In this document: positions 50,033 to 59,081 of the stretch, in pieces
Layout of the letters: each line of letters opens with the position of its first letter
Numbering within the stretch: position 1 is the first letter of the stretch
NCBI GenBank assembly: GCA_902604355.1
Contig: CACKYN010000003.1
Coordinates: forward strand, 1-64,000
Length of the DNA stretch: 64,000 nucleotides
Source: an uncultured Pelagibacteraceae bacterium
GTDB taxonomy: Bacteria > Pseudomonadota > Alphaproteobacteria > Pelagibacterales > Pelagibacteraceae
Reading direction: 5' to 3'
The notes under the pieces: model-generated
Seen by the model: the letters and a program-made list of their open reading frames with translations, nothing else
What the model was told of the DNA's origin: nothing
The model's database searches: none
Program-made: the position numbers and the translations under genes

Positions 50033-51213
50033 TGAGAAGTATTAAAAACGAAACAAATCTACGTGATAAAAAAATATTACTAAGATTAGATTTAAATGTC
50101 CCTATAGTTAAAGGAAAAATAAGTGACACCACTAGAATAGATAAAATTCTACCTACTATAAAATTTCTTAATAAACAAAAAGCTAAAATTATTATTATAT
50201 CACATGTGGGTAGACCAAGAGGTAAGGTTTTGAAAGAACTTTCATTAAAACCAATTTGTGAAAATTTAAGGGAACAGCTAGGTTTAAATGTGAAATTAAT
50301 TACACAAAATATAAATGAAATTAAAAATAAGGATTTCTTTAATAATATTGATGAGGAAGTCCTAATGTTAGAAAATATTAGGTTTTATGCAGAAGAAGAA
50401 AAAAATGATAATAAGTTTGCAGAGCACCTAGCAAGTTTTGGTGATATTTATGTTAATGATGCTTTCTCTTGCTCTCATCGTTCACATGCTTCAATTGTTG
50501 AAATTTCTAAATTCCTGCCTTCATTTTCTGGATTACAAATAGATTTAGAAATTGATGCCCTTACTAAAATTACCTCTGAAATCACTAAACCAATATCCTG
50601 TATAATTGGAGGATCTAAAATTTCGACCAAAATTGATATTATTAAAAATTTAATACCTAGATTTGATAATATTATCATTGTTGGAGCTATGGCTAATAAT
50701 TTTATTGAGTACTTTGGTCACAATATTGGAAAATCGATTAAAGAAAAAAACTGTAATTCAGTCATTCAAGAAATTATTTCACTTTCGAAAAAAGAAAAAT
50801 GTGAAATAAGTTATCCAGAAGATGTGCTTGTATCTAAAGACTTAAATGGATCATACAAAAAAAGAAAATTAAATGAAATTTTGAACGATGAAATGATTTT
50901 AGACATTGGCCCAAAAACTATTGATAAAATAACAAATATTATTAATTCTAGTAAGACCATATTATGGAATGGACCTGCTGGATATTTTGAAAACCCTAAC
51001 TTTGCAAACGGCAGCGTTGAAATAGCAAAAACAATAATTAAAAATAATAAATTAAACAAAATTTTTTCAGTTGTTGGTGGAGGAGATACAGTCTCATTAT
51101 TAAAAAGTATACAGGCTGTTGATGATTTTAACTTTGTTTCAACCGCAGGTGGAGCCTTTTTAGAATATCTTGAAGGTAAAAAGCTTCCTGGTATAACCGC
51201 GTTAAATCAATAG
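50032..51213 (+). CDS. pgk: Phosphoglycerate kinase
   Basis: Reversible phosphate transfer between 1,3-bisphosphoglycerate and ADP. N-terminal LLRLDLNVPI, HVGRPRG, and YVNDAFSCSHRSHAS in the substrate domain; VVGGGDTVSLL and STAGGAFLEYLEGKKLPG at the nucleotide-binding end. Length 393 aa. Directly followed by fba with no gap. Confidence 0.97.
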   Translation: MRSIKNETNLRDKKILLRLDLNVPIVKGKISDTTRIDKILPTIKFLNKQKAKIIIISHVGRPRGKVLKELSLKPICENLREQLGLNVKLITQNINEIKNKDFFNNIDEEVLMLENIRFYAEEEKNDNKFAEHLASFGDIYVNDAFSCSHRSHASIVEISKFLPSFSGLQIDLEIDALTKITSEITKPISCIIGGSKISTKIDIIKNLIPRFDNIIIVGAMANNFIEYFGHNIGKSIKEKNCNSVIQEIISLSKKEKCEISYPEDVLVSKDLNGSYKKRKLNEILNDEMILDIGPKTIDKITNIINSSKTILWNGPAGYFENPNFANGSVEIAKTIIKNNKLNKIFSVVGGGDTVSLLKSIQAVDDFNFVSTAGGAFLEYLEGKKLPGITALNQ

Positions 51214-52224
51214 ATGTCAGAACTAAATAAAATTGCTCTAAAAATAATTTCTAACGGTAAAGGTATACTTGCTGCAGATGAAAGCAATGGTACTATGACT
51301 AAGAGACTTAAAGCGGTAAATGTAAATTCTACACCAGAAAATAGACTATTATTTAGAGAAATTCTTTTCACATCTGAATGCATGCAAGATTGTATTGGTG
51401 GAGTTATTCTTTACGATGAAACAATAAACCAAACTACAAGTTCTGGAAAATCAATCCCTGAACTAATTTCAGCCTCAGGTGCCGTGCCAGGAATTAAAGT
51501 TGATACAGGTGCTAAAGAATTAGCAAACTCTCCTGAAGAAAAAATTACTGAGGGTTTAGATGGTCTCAGAGATAGATTGAAAAAATATTATGAACTTGGA
51601 GCAAGATTTACAAAATGGAGGGGGGTTTACTCTATTAGTAATAAATATCCAAGTATGCTAGCAATTAACAGTAATGCTCATGCACTTGCAAGATACTCAG
51701 CTTTAGTACAAGAAAGTGGTATGGTCCCAATAGTGGAGCCTGAAGTATTAATGGATGGAGCGCATTCTGCAGATGTTTGTTTAAGTAAGACATCAGAAGT
51801 TATAAGTAAATGTTTTGAAGAATTAATCTTACATAAAGTTGATCTTTCAGGAATTATTTTAAAACCAAATATGATATTGTCTGGCAATCAATCAAAAGAA
51901 AAAATCTCCAGTGAAGAGATTGCAGATAAAACACTTGAGTGTCTTAAAAGTTCAGTTCCTAGTGATGTGCCTGGGATTGCCTTTTTATCTGGAGGTCAGT
52001 CCGAAGTAGAAGCTACAGAAAATTTAAATTTAATAAATAAAAAAAATAATACTAATTTTATTATGACATACTCATATGGGAGGGCTCTTCAACAAAGCTC
52101 TCTCAGGGTATGGTCAAAAAATACACAAGATATAGAGATAACTCAAAAAACTTTTAATCATAGAGCTAAAATGTGTACATTAGCGGCTCAGGGCGAATGG
52201 ATGAGCGAACTTGAGAATAAATAA
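51214..52224 (+). CDS. fba: Class I fructose-bisphosphate aldolase
   Basis: Reversibly cleaves fructose 1,6-bisphosphate by a Schiff-base mechanism. GKGILAADESNGTMTKRL near residue 14, ARFTKWRGVYSI, EPEVLMDG and LSGIILKPNM (with the Schiff-base lysine) identify the animal-like class I type. Length 336 aa. Its end overlaps thiE by 14 bp. SAR11 genomes reported so far lack a classic phosphofructokinase, so a gluconeogenic role is likely. Confidence 0.95.
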   Translation: MSELNKIALKIISNGKGILAADESNGTMTKRLKAVNVNSTPENRLLFREILFTSECMQDCIGGVILYDETINQTTSSGKSIPELISASGAVPGIKVDTGAKELANSPEEKITEGLDGLRDRLKKYYELGARFTKWRGVYSISNKYPSMLAINSNAHALARYSALVQESGMVPIVEPEVLMDGAHSADVCLSKTSEVISKCFEELILHKVDLSGIILKPNMILSGNQSKEKISSEEIADKTLECLKSSVPSDVPGIAFLSGGQSEVEATENLNLINKKNNTNFIMTYSYGRALQQSSLRVWSKNTQDIEITQKTFNHRAKMCTLAAQGEWMSELENK

Positions 52225-52825
52225 AAAAAAATTTATTTATCTTATTTCCCCTAATAAAATATCAAAAAGATTTTATTATAATCTTAAATTGTTACTTAAA
52301 ACTGGAAAAATTAAATACTTTCAATTGAGGCTAAAAAAATATTCATTAAATAACAAAATTTTAATTGGAAGAAAAATCAAAAATATTTGTAATAAAAACA
52401 AAGTGAAATTTTTAGTAAATGACGATCCACAACTTGCATTAAGATTGTGTGCGGATGGTTGTCATTTGGGTCAAAAAGACATGAATATAAAAGAAGCTAA
52501 GAAGATAATTGGCAAAAAAATTATAGGTGTTACTTGCCACAATTCTTTAAGACTAGCAAAAAAAGCTCTTAAGTATAAACCAAGTTATTTAGCTTTTGGT
52601 GCTTTTCATCCTTCGAAAACTAAAAAAACTAAATATGTGGCAGATATAAAAATTATAGGTAAAATTAAAAAAATTACTAAAACTCCAGTTGTAGCTATTG
52701 GAGGGATTAATTCTGAAAATTATAAAAATCTGTTATTGAACAATGTAAATTTTTTAGCTATCTCAGGCTACATTTGGAATAATAATAAATATAAACCTTT
52801 GGAAGCTTTAGAGAAATTTAAATGA
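52211..52825 (+). CDS. thiE: Thiamine-phosphate synthase
   Basis: Couples HMP-PP with thiazole phosphate to give thiamine phosphate. TIM-barrel motifs FLVNDDPQLALRLCADGCH, HLGQKDM, GVTCHNS, LAFGAFHPSKTK and VVAIGGI match ThiE. Length 204 aa, lysine-rich. Overlaps the end of fba by 14 bp and efp by 4 bp, so it is translated within the carbon-efp operon. Confidence 0.9.
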   Translation: MRINKKKFIYLISPNKISKRFYYNLKLLLKTGKIKYFQLRLKKYSLNNKILIGRKIKNICNKNKVKFLVNDDPQLALRLCADGCHLGQKDMNIKEAKKIIGKKIIGVTCHNSLRLAKKALKYKPSYLAFGAFHPSKTKKTKYVADIKIIGKIKKITKTPVVAIGGINSENYKNLLLNNVNFLAISGYIWNNNKYKPLEALEKFK

Positions 52826-53382
52826 AAATTAATGCTGGTGAAATTAGGGTTGGAATGCTTTTGGAGTACAAAAATGATTTATGGCAGGTTTTAAAAACTC
52901 AACATGTTAAACCAGGTAAAGGTGGTGCCTTCGCTCAAGTTGAAATGAAAAGTGTAGGAAAAAATACAAAGTTAAATGAAAGATTTAGGTCAAGTGAAAC
53001 AGTTGAAAAGGCTTCTTTAGAGGAAACAAAATTTAATTATCTTTATGAAAATGAAAATTTTTATTTTTTTATGAACCCAAAAAGTTTTGAACAAATAGAA
53101 ATTAAAAAAGAAGTGATTGGAGATCAAGGGAAACTTTTATCAGAAAATCTTGAAGTTTCTGTAAATTTTTATGATGAGAATCCAATTTCGGTAGAACTTC
53201 CTAATCAAGTAAAGTGTAAAATAGATACAACTGATGTAGCATTGAAAGGACAAACAGTTTCTTCATCTTATAAACCTGCGACTCTTGATAATGGATTAAA
53301 TATTCAAGTGCCTCCATTTATTGAGTCAGGAGACGAAGTAATAATTGATTCTAGAAATTTAGAATACATAAAAAAAATTTAA
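52822..53382 (+). CDS. efp: Elongation factor P
   Basis: Relieves ribosome stalling at polyproline. Three beta-barrel domains: KOW-like N-terminal domain with the modifiable lysine loop HVKPGKGGAF near residue 34, middle OB domain, and C-terminal domain ending in SGDEVIIDSRNLEYIKK. Length 186 aa is typical. ATG overlaps the thiE stop. Confidence 0.96.
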   Translation: MKINAGEIRVGMLLEYKNDLWQVLKTQHVKPGKGGAFAQVEMKSVGKNTKLNERFRSSETVEKASLEETKFNYLYENENFYFFMNPKSFEQIEIKKEVIGDQGKLLSENLEVSVNFYDENPISVELPNQVKCKIDTTDVALKGQTVSSSYKPATLDNGLNIQVPPFIESGDEVIIDSRNLEYIKKI

Positions 53383-53386
53383 ATAT

Positions 53387-54126
53387 ATGATTTCAATATC
53401 CTCAAATCTTAATCTAATGATAAAAGCTGTCGAGAAAGCATCCAAGTTTGTAATAAGAGATTTTGGTGAAGTTGAAAAATTACAAATATCTAGAAAGGGT
53501 CCTAGAGATTTTGTTACTAAAACAGATAAACGTGTTGAAAATATTATTATTGAGGAACTGAGTAAAACAAAAAAAAATTACTCTTTCCTTTCTGAGGAAA
53601 TTGGAAAGATAAAAAATAAAGATGAAGAAAATATTTGGATTATCGACCCAATTGATGGAACAACAAACTTCCTTCATGGTATACCTCATTTTGCAATTTG
53701 TATTGCATTACAATCAAAGAAAGAAATAGTCAGTGGTTTGATCTTTGATCCCATCAAAGATGAAATGTTTTTTGCTGAAAAAACAAAGGTTCTTATCTTA
53801 ATAATCAAAGATTAAGAGTATCAAAAAAAAATACTGTAGATGATTGTTTGTTTTCAAGTAATCATAAAGGAGTGAAGTTTAGTAATTTTAATATGCGTTA
53901 CACTGGTTGTTCAGCTTTAGACCTTGCATATGTGGCGGCTGGAAGATTTGATGGTTTCTTTCATAATGATATTAATATTTGGGATGTAGCAGCTGGATCA
54001 CTTATGGTGCGTGAGGCTGGCGGTATTGTTAATGATCTAAATAAATTCAATAATAATGCAATTAATATTAGAGCCTCAAGTGATGGAATTAACGACAAAA
54101 TGCTAAGAGAATTAGAGAACTTTTAA
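53387..54126 (+). pseudogene. suhB: SuhB-like inositol monophosphatase, interrupted by a one-base frameshift
   Basis: Inositol-1-monophosphatase family enzyme. The first frame (53387-53815) holds the metal motif WIIDPIDGTTNFLHG near residue 87; the second (to 54126) holds the C-terminal WDVAAGSLMVREAGG. Joining them needs a -1 shift at the A6 run 53778-53783: the product then reads AEKNKGSYLNNQRLRVS, exactly the family pattern. Full length would be about 247 residues, typical for SuhB. Both halves remain well conserved and no other damage is seen, so a sequencing error, transcriptional slippage or a very recent mutation are all possible. Between efp and rpmE. Confidence 0.85.
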
Positions 54127-54161
54127 TTGTGTTCTGAATTTCCTTTGCTATAAATCTCGTT

Positions 54162-54392
54162 ATGAAAAAAGATATTCACCCAAACTACCACACGATTAAA
54201 GTTGAAATGACAGACGGTAGTCAATTTGAAACTAAGTCCACATGGGGGACTGAAGGAGACTTATTAAAATTAGAGATTGATCCTAAATCTCATTCTGCGT
54301 GGACAGGTGGGAAACAAAAATTAATGGATAAAGGTAGAATAAGCAAATTTAATAAAAAATTCCAAAATTTTAAATCAGAAAAGAAAAATTAA
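54162..54392 (+). CDS. rpmE: 50S ribosomal protein L31, Cys-free type
   Basis: Ribosomal protein L31, 76 aa. [19 protein letters not shown] and [19 protein letters not shown] identify it. The zinc-binding cysteines of many type A L31 proteins are absent, as is common in alphaproteobacteria. The next gene begins immediately after its stop. Confidence 0.95.
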   Translation: MKKDIHPNYHTIKVEMTDGSQFETKSTWGTEGDLLKLEIDPKSHSAWTGGKQKLMDKGRISKFNKKFQNFKSEKKN

Positions 54393-54974
54393 ATGTCAAA
54401 TGCACCTTTGATGCCAATGGCTACAGCTGTTTGGCTAGTTGAAAATACAACATTAACATTCAAACAAATTGCAGATTTTTGTCAATTACATGAAGTAGAA
54501 ATTCAAGGAATAGCAGATGGTGAAGTAGCAAAAGGTATTAAAGCTTACAACCCTATAATATCAGGTCAGTTATCAAGAGAAGAAATTGAACTTTCATCTA
54601 AAGATGAAAACAGACCATTACAAATTAAAAGTAGCGACATTGAAATATCAAATTCTGAGAAAAAAATAAAAAAATATGTACCACTTTCAAAAAGACAGGA
54701 TAAACCTGACTCTGCATTGTGGCTTATACGACAACATAATTTGCTAAAGGACTCCCAAATAGCAAAACTCGTTGGAATAACAAAAAATTCAGTTACTTCA
54801 ATCAGAAACAAAAGCTATTGGAATTACAACAATTTAAATCCAAAAGATCCTGTTGCATTAAATCTATTCACTCAAAAAGATTTATTAGATGCTATAGAGA
54901 AAGCTGAAAGAAGAATAAAAAGAGAAAAGAAACTGAAGGAAAAAGAAAAACTAAGTAATCTTGCATCTGCATAA
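54393..54974 (+). CDS. TrcR-like transcriptional regulator (DUF1013)
   Basis: Member of DUF1013, annotated as the alphaproteobacterial cell-cycle regulator TrcR family. MPMATAVWLVENTTLTFKQIADFC and PDSALWLIRQHNLLKDSQIAKLVG are two helix-turn-helix-like repeats, and a basic coiled-coil tail follows. Length 193 aa. It is essentially confined to alphaproteobacteria and often lies near rpmE, as here. Confidence 0.9.
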   Translation: MSNAPLMPMATAVWLVENTTLTFKQIADFCQLHEVEIQGIADGEVAKGIKAYNPIISGQLSREEIELSSKDENRPLQIKSSDIEISNSEKKIKKYVPLSKRQDKPDSALWLIRQHNLLKDSQIAKLVGITKNSVTSIRNKSYWNYNNLNPKDPVALNLFTQKDLLDAIEKAERRIKREKKLKEKEKLSNLASA

Positions 54975-55037
54975 TGAATAAAATTTATAGACATAAAATT
55001 ATAAAAGTGGTACTTAACCATTTTTTTGGAGGTAGTT

Positions 55038-55232
55038 ATTAAAATAGAAGTTAAAGATAATAATATTGAACAAGCCCTAAGAGTTTTAAAAAGAAAACTT
55101 CAAAGGGATGGTTTTTTTAAAGTAATAAAATTAAAAAACACTTATGAAAAACCATCAGAAAAGAAAAAAAGAATCCTTCAAGAAAATATTAAAAGAGTTA
55201 AAAAACTAAATAAACTTAAGAATAGAATTTAG
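55038..55232 (+). CDS. rpsU: 30S ribosomal protein S21, apparent AUU start
   Basis: Small ribosomal protein S21: VKDNNIEQALRVLKRKLQRDG and KPSEKKKR are diagnostic. No ATG or GTG lies near the 5' end. A strong GGAGG ribosome site (55028-55032) is followed after 5 bases by ATT (55038-55040), which aligns with the usual Met seven residues before the second Asn-Asn-type motif (M-x-V-x-V-K-D). An in-frame TTG at 55026 would overlap that site. The predicted length is 64 aa, normal for the family. A single-base change or error from ATG cannot be excluded. Confidence 0.85.
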   Translation: MKIEVKDNNIEQALRVLKRKLQRDGFFKVIKLKNTYEKPSEKKKRILQENIKRVKKLNKLKNRI

Positions 55233-55238
55233 GTATAC

Positions 55239-55315
<77 letters not shown>

Positions 55316-55324
55316 ATTCAAAAA

Positions 55325-56023
55325 CTAAATTATAAAATTAGATTTTTTACTATCAACTAAAAAAGCTTTAACAGTTTCTTTTGTAAGTTGATCAAAGGTT
55401 TTTCCAAATTTTTCTATTTTTTCAATAATTGCTGGTGGCGCAGTAATGATATCGCAGCCCAATTGTTTTGCTTGTAAATAATTATAAGGCTCTCTAACAC
55501 TGGCCCAAAGTATCTCAACATTTTTAAATCTTTTAGCTAATTTAATACTTTTCGCAAATTCTGGCACAGGATCCTTTCCTACGTCACCTGCTCTTCCAGC
55601 GAAAATTGAGATGATTACTTTAGTTTTTTTATTAATCAACTTTAAAATCTTTTCAGCTTGTTTGGCGTTATAAACAGCTGTTATATTAATCTTAATTTTT
55701 TGATGATTTAATTCTTTGATAATACGACCCATAAATTTACCCTTTGAATTTGAAACTGGCACTTTTACATAAACATTTTTACCCCAAGTATTTATCTTCA
55801 TTGCTTGAATTTTCATCTCACTATAGTCATCAGCAAATACTTCGAGAGACACTGGTTTGTTATTACAAATTTTTAGAATTTTTTTTGAATATAATTTGTA
55901 ATTTTTGGCTCCAGCTTTTCTCATTAAGCTTGGATTAGTTGTGAATCCTTTAACAATTTTTTTTTTATTAAATTTTCTAATTTGATCTAATTCTGCAATG
56001 TCACAAAATATTTTTGTATTCAA
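55325..56023 (-). CDS. tal: Transaldolase (TalC/fructose-6-phosphate aldolase type)
   Basis: Transfers dihydroxyacetone units in the pentose-phosphate pathway. KIFCDIAELDQIRKF at the N-terminus, VKGFTTNPSLMRKAG and YVKVPVSNSKG (Schiff-base lysine) identify the short transaldolase family. Length 232 aa, close to the usual 215-225. It complements the transketolase at 47064. Ends 9 bp from the tRNA-fMet gene. Confidence 0.92.
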   Translation of the reverse strand: MNTKIFCDIAELDQIRKFNKKKIVKGFTTNPSLMRKAGAKNYKLYSKKILKICNNKPVSLEVFADDYSEMKIQAMKINTWGKNVYVKVPVSNSKGKFMGRIIKELNHQKIKINITAVYNAKQAEKILKLINKKTKVIISIFAGRAGDVGKDPVPEFAKSIKLAKRFKNVEILWASVREPYNYLQAKQLGCDIITAPPAIIEKIEKFGKTFDQLTKETVKAFLVDSKKSNFII

Positions 56024-56031
56024 ATTTATAC

Positions 56032-57429
56032 CTATAGATTTTTAGTAATATCCTCAGTCATTTTTTTTGCATCTGCAAACAACATTAAAGTATTTTCTTT
56101 ATAAAATAGATCATTATCGATGCCAGCATAACCAGGGGACAAACTTCTTTTAACAAACAATACTGATTTACATTTTTCAACATCAAGAACAGGCATTCCA
56201 TAAATTGGGCTTTGTGGGTCGGTTTTTGCTACTGGATTTGTTACATCGTTAGCACCAATTACAAAGGCAACATCTGCATTAGCAAAATCATTATTTATTT
56301 CCTCTAATTCAAATACCTCATCATATGGAACATTTGCTTCAGCTAATAATACATTCATGTGTCCTGGCATTCGACCTGCAACAGGGTGAATTGCATATGA
56401 AACTTTTATGTCATTTTTTTTTAAGGTATCAACCATTTCTCTTAAAGCATGTTGTGCTTGCGCAACAGCCATACCATAACCCGGAACAATTATTACGGAC
56501 GAAGCATTTTTCATTAAAAAAGCAGCATCATCTGCGTTTCCACTTTTAACAGGTTTTTGCTCTCTGTTTAATACAGAAGCTGATTGCTCGGTCGCACCAA
56601 ATCCACCTAAGATCACATTAAAGAATGATCTATTCATTCCTTTGCACATTATATAGGATAAAATTGCTCCAGAGGATCCTACTAGCGCACCAGTAATTAT
56701 TAATGCAGTATTTTCTAAAGTAAATCCAATACCAGCTGCAGCCCAACCTGAGTAAGAATTTAACATTGAGATAACAACTGGCATATCTGCTCCACCGATT
56801 GGAATTATTAATAAAAAACCAATTAAAAATGATATTGCAAGTAACACCCAAAATAAATTTGAGGATTGAGTTGAACAAAGAAGAAAAGTAATAACGATTA
56901 TTGTAATTAAAATTAAAGCATTTAATAGGTGCTGACCTTTAAATGTTATAGGGGAACCAGACATTATTCCTTGAAGTTTTAGAAAAGCAATAATTGAACC
57001 TGAAAAAGTTATTGCTCCAACAGCTGCACCAATTGACATTTCAATTAAGCTACCAAGTTTAATGTTTCCAGGTGACCCTAAATTAAAAGCTTCTGGATTT
57101 AAAAAAGCAGATATTGCAACAAACACAGCCGCAAGACCAACTAAACTGTGAAAACCAGCAACTAATTCTGGCATTGCTGTCATTGGAATTTTATAGGCAA
57201 TAAAAGCACCAATTAATCCTCCTATTAAAATAAAGATTAAAACGAATACAAATCCTGTTGAAAAATTGCCTATTGATAAAAATGTAACTGTAACTGCAAT
57301 GGCCATACCCAAAATTCCAAAAAAATTGCCTTGTCTTGATGTTTCTGGTGAAGAAAGCCCTCTTAATGCAAGAATAAATAATATACCTGAAATTAGATAA
57401 AATACTGCCGATAAATTTGAGGAAATCAT
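56032..57429 (-). CDS. pntB: NAD(P) transhydrogenase beta subunit
   Basis: Proton-pumping transhydrogenase subunit: reduces NADP+ from NADH using the proton gradient. About nine hydrophobic helices in the first 270 residues, then the NADP-binding dIII domain with VPGYGMAVAQAQHALREM and NDVTNPVAKTDPQSPIYGMP. Length 465 aa. Overlaps pntAb by one base. Confidence 0.96.
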   Translation of the reverse strand: MISSNLSAVFYLISGILFILALRGLSSPETSRQGNFFGILGMAIAVTVTFLSIGNFSTGFVFVLIFILIGGLIGAFIAYKIPMTAMPELVAGFHSLVGLAAVFVAISAFLNPEAFNLGSPGNIKLGSLIEMSIGAAVGAITFSGSIIAFLKLQGIMSGSPITFKGQHLLNALILITIIVITFLLCSTQSSNLFWVLLAISFLIGFLLIIPIGGADMPVVISMLNSYSGWAAAGIGFTLENTALIITGALVGSSGAILSYIMCKGMNRSFFNVILGGFGATEQSASVLNREQKPVKSGNADDAAFLMKNASSVIIVPGYGMAVAQAQHALREMVDTLKKNDIKVSYAIHPVAGRMPGHMNVLLAEANVPYDEVFELEEINNDFANADVAFVIGANDVTNPVAKTDPQSPIYGMPVLDVEKCKSVLFVKRSLSPGYAGIDNDLFYKENTLMLFADAKKMTEDITKNL

Positions 57430-57737
57430 TATTTACCCTTTTTCTTTTTTTTATACATTGCAAGCATTCTTTGCGTTACTAGGAAGCCCCCAAAAATATT
57501 AATTGCTGCCAATGATATTGCTAAAAACCCAAAGATACTTGAAGTGTTAAATATATTATTAGAATTTCCAGCTAAGCCTGCAATAATTGCGCCAACAATA
57601 ATTACTGATGAAATTGCATTAGTAACAGACATTAAAGGAGTATGCAGTGATGGAGTTACACTCCAAACCACATAGTATCCTATAAAAATTGAGAGGATAA
57701 AAATACTTAATCTAAATATGAAAGGGTCTATTTCCAT
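57429..57737 (-). CDS. pntAb: NAD(P) transhydrogenase alpha subunit, part 2 (membrane)
   Basis: Small membrane half of a split alpha subunit, 102 aa with three or four hydrophobic helices; VTPSLHTPLMSVTNAISSVII is the conserved motif. Followed without gap by pntB and preceded by pntAa by 4 bp. The three-gene arrangement is common in alphaproteobacteria. Confidence 0.95.
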   Translation of the reverse strand: MEIDPFIFRLSIFILSIFIGYYVVWSVTPSLHTPLMSVTNAISSVIIVGAIIAGLAGNSNNIFNTSSIFGFLAISLAAINIFGGFLVTQRMLAMYKKKKKGK

Positions 57738-57741
57738 GATT

Positions 57742-58830
57742 TTATTTTATTAAAGTTTTTTCTATTATCTCGTCTTCTAAATTTATATTTATTTTTTTAT
57801 TCTCTTTATCATATAAATTTGAGACAAAATTAAATACATTTTTTGCGTATAAATTTGATGCGGAAGTTGGAAGTCTATTTAAAATATTACTTTCCCCCAT
57901 TATTTTAACTCCATTTTTATCTATGATTTCATCAACTTTAGTGTGTGCTGTGTTTCCACCTTGTATTGCAGCCAGATCATAAATTATTGAACCAGCTTTC
58001 ATATTATTAATCATATCTTCTTTAATAATAACTGGCGCTTTTTTTCCAGGAATTAAAGCGGTACAAACTACAATATCTATTTTCTTTAAAGTTTCGGATA
58101 ATAGTTCTTCTTGCTTTTTTTTAAAATCATCTGATGCTTCTTTAGCATAACCCCCTTCAGTCTCAAGATTTTCTGCACCCTCAACTGTTAAAAATTTTCC
58201 TCCCAAACTTTCAACTTGTTCTTTTGAGGCCATTCTAACATCTGTAGCAAATACGACTGCTCCCATTCGTTTTGCTGTTGCGATAGCTTGTAATCCTGCA
58301 ACTCCTGCACCAACAACTAATACTTTTGCTGCAGGAATAGTACCTGCTGCTGTCATCATCATTGGGATTGCTTTTTCATAATTAGCAAATGAATCTACCA
58401 CAGCTTTATAACCAGCAAGGTTTGCTTGTGAGGATAATATATCCATAGATTGAGCTCTTGTGATCCGAGGAAGTAATTCAAGTGAAAACGCATTGATATT
58501 TTTTTTTACTAAATTATCTATTTCTTCTTTATTATCATATGGATTTAAGACCCCAATAAATGTTTGATTTTGTTTTAATATAGAATTTTTGTCCTCACTC
58601 AATAAACCTAATTGAACAATAATATCTGCATTATTTAGAATTTCTTTTTCATCATTAGAAGTTGACACTCCTAAATCTTTATATTCCTCATCTTTAATTC
58701 CAAGATGATTTCCATAATTTTCGGATAATGAAACTTCTAAACCAAGAGATATGTATTTTTTTGCAATCTCAGGAGTAATTGCTATTCTTTTTTCAACTTT
58801 TTGATTTTCTAAAATAGAGGCAATTTTCAT
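57742..58830 (-). CDS. pntAa: NAD(P) transhydrogenase alpha subunit, part 1 (NAD-binding)
   Basis: Soluble NAD(H)-binding dI domain, homologous to alanine dehydrogenase. N-terminal EKRIAITPEIAKKYISLG, LPRITRAQSMDILSSQANLAGYKAV and the Rossmann VLVVGAGVAGLQAIATAKR. Length 362 aa. It follows a small oxidase-subunit gene by 9 bp and likely shares its promoter. Confidence 0.96.
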   Translation of the reverse strand: MKIASILENQKVEKRIAITPEIAKKYISLGLEVSLSENYGNHLGIKDEEYKDLGVSTSNDEKEILNNADIIVQLGLLSEDKNSILKQNQTFIGVLNPYDNKEEIDNLVKKNINAFSLELLPRITRAQSMDILSSQANLAGYKAVVDSFANYEKAIPMMMTAAGTIPAAKVLVVGAGVAGLQAIATAKRMGAVVFATDVRMASKEQVESLGGKFLTVEGAENLETEGGYAKEASDDFKKKQEELLSETLKKIDIVVCTALIPGKKAPVIIKEDMINNMKAGSIIYDLAAIQGGNTAHTKVDEIIDKNGVKIMGESNILNRLPTSASNLYAKNVFNFVSNLYDKENKKININLEDEIIEKTLIK

Positions 58831-58839
58831 AAGCTAATT

Positions 58840-58950
58840 TTATAGTAAGAATATTGCCATTAAAACTAAAACACAAATAACTGCGACTGTTCCCCACAAC
58901 ACAAACTTTGTAAAATTATTCCATGTATTCTTATGGTTTTCATTATCCAT
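58840..58950 (-). CDS. aa3-type cytochrome c oxidase subunit IV, 36 aa
   Basis: A 36-residue single-span protein: a polar N-terminus (MDNENHKNTWNNFTKF) followed by a hydrophobic helix (VLWGTVAVICVLVLMAIFLL). This matches the bacterial aa3-type subunit IV family in size and in the W-x-x-F-T-K-F pattern before the helix. Alphaproteobacteria often encode it just upstream of pntA, as here. It overlaps no neighbour (5 bp after rpmJ, 9 bp before pntAa). Confidence 0.82.
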   Translation of the reverse strand: MDNENHKNTWNNFTKFVLWGTVAVICVLVLMAIFLL

Positions 58951-58955
58951 AAAAA

Positions 58956-59081
58956 TTACTTTTGTCTTGCTTTAAATTTAGGATTTGTTTTATTTATAAC
59001 GTAAACCCTACCTCTTCTTCTTACTAGTTTAGAGTTAAGATCTCTTTTTTTAATCGATTTTAAAGAACTTTTAATTTTCAT
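58956..59081 (-). CDS. rpmJ: 50S ribosomal protein L36
   Basis: A 41-residue basic protein: [36 protein letters not shown]. This is the cysteine-poor alphaproteobacterial L36 form. Its ATG overlaps the stop of the epimerase gene (ATGA at 59078-59081), which suggests translational coupling to an otherwise unrelated surface-sugar gene. Confidence 0.93.
   Translation of the reverse strand: MKIKSSLKSIKKRDLNSKLVRRRGRVYVINKTNPKFKARQK

Noticed and set aside
53816-54126. Separate small gene downstream of the suhB fragment
   Set aside because: The ATG at 53848 is internal; the sequence continues the inositol-monophosphatase fold with its WDxAAG motif, so it is the second half of one gene.
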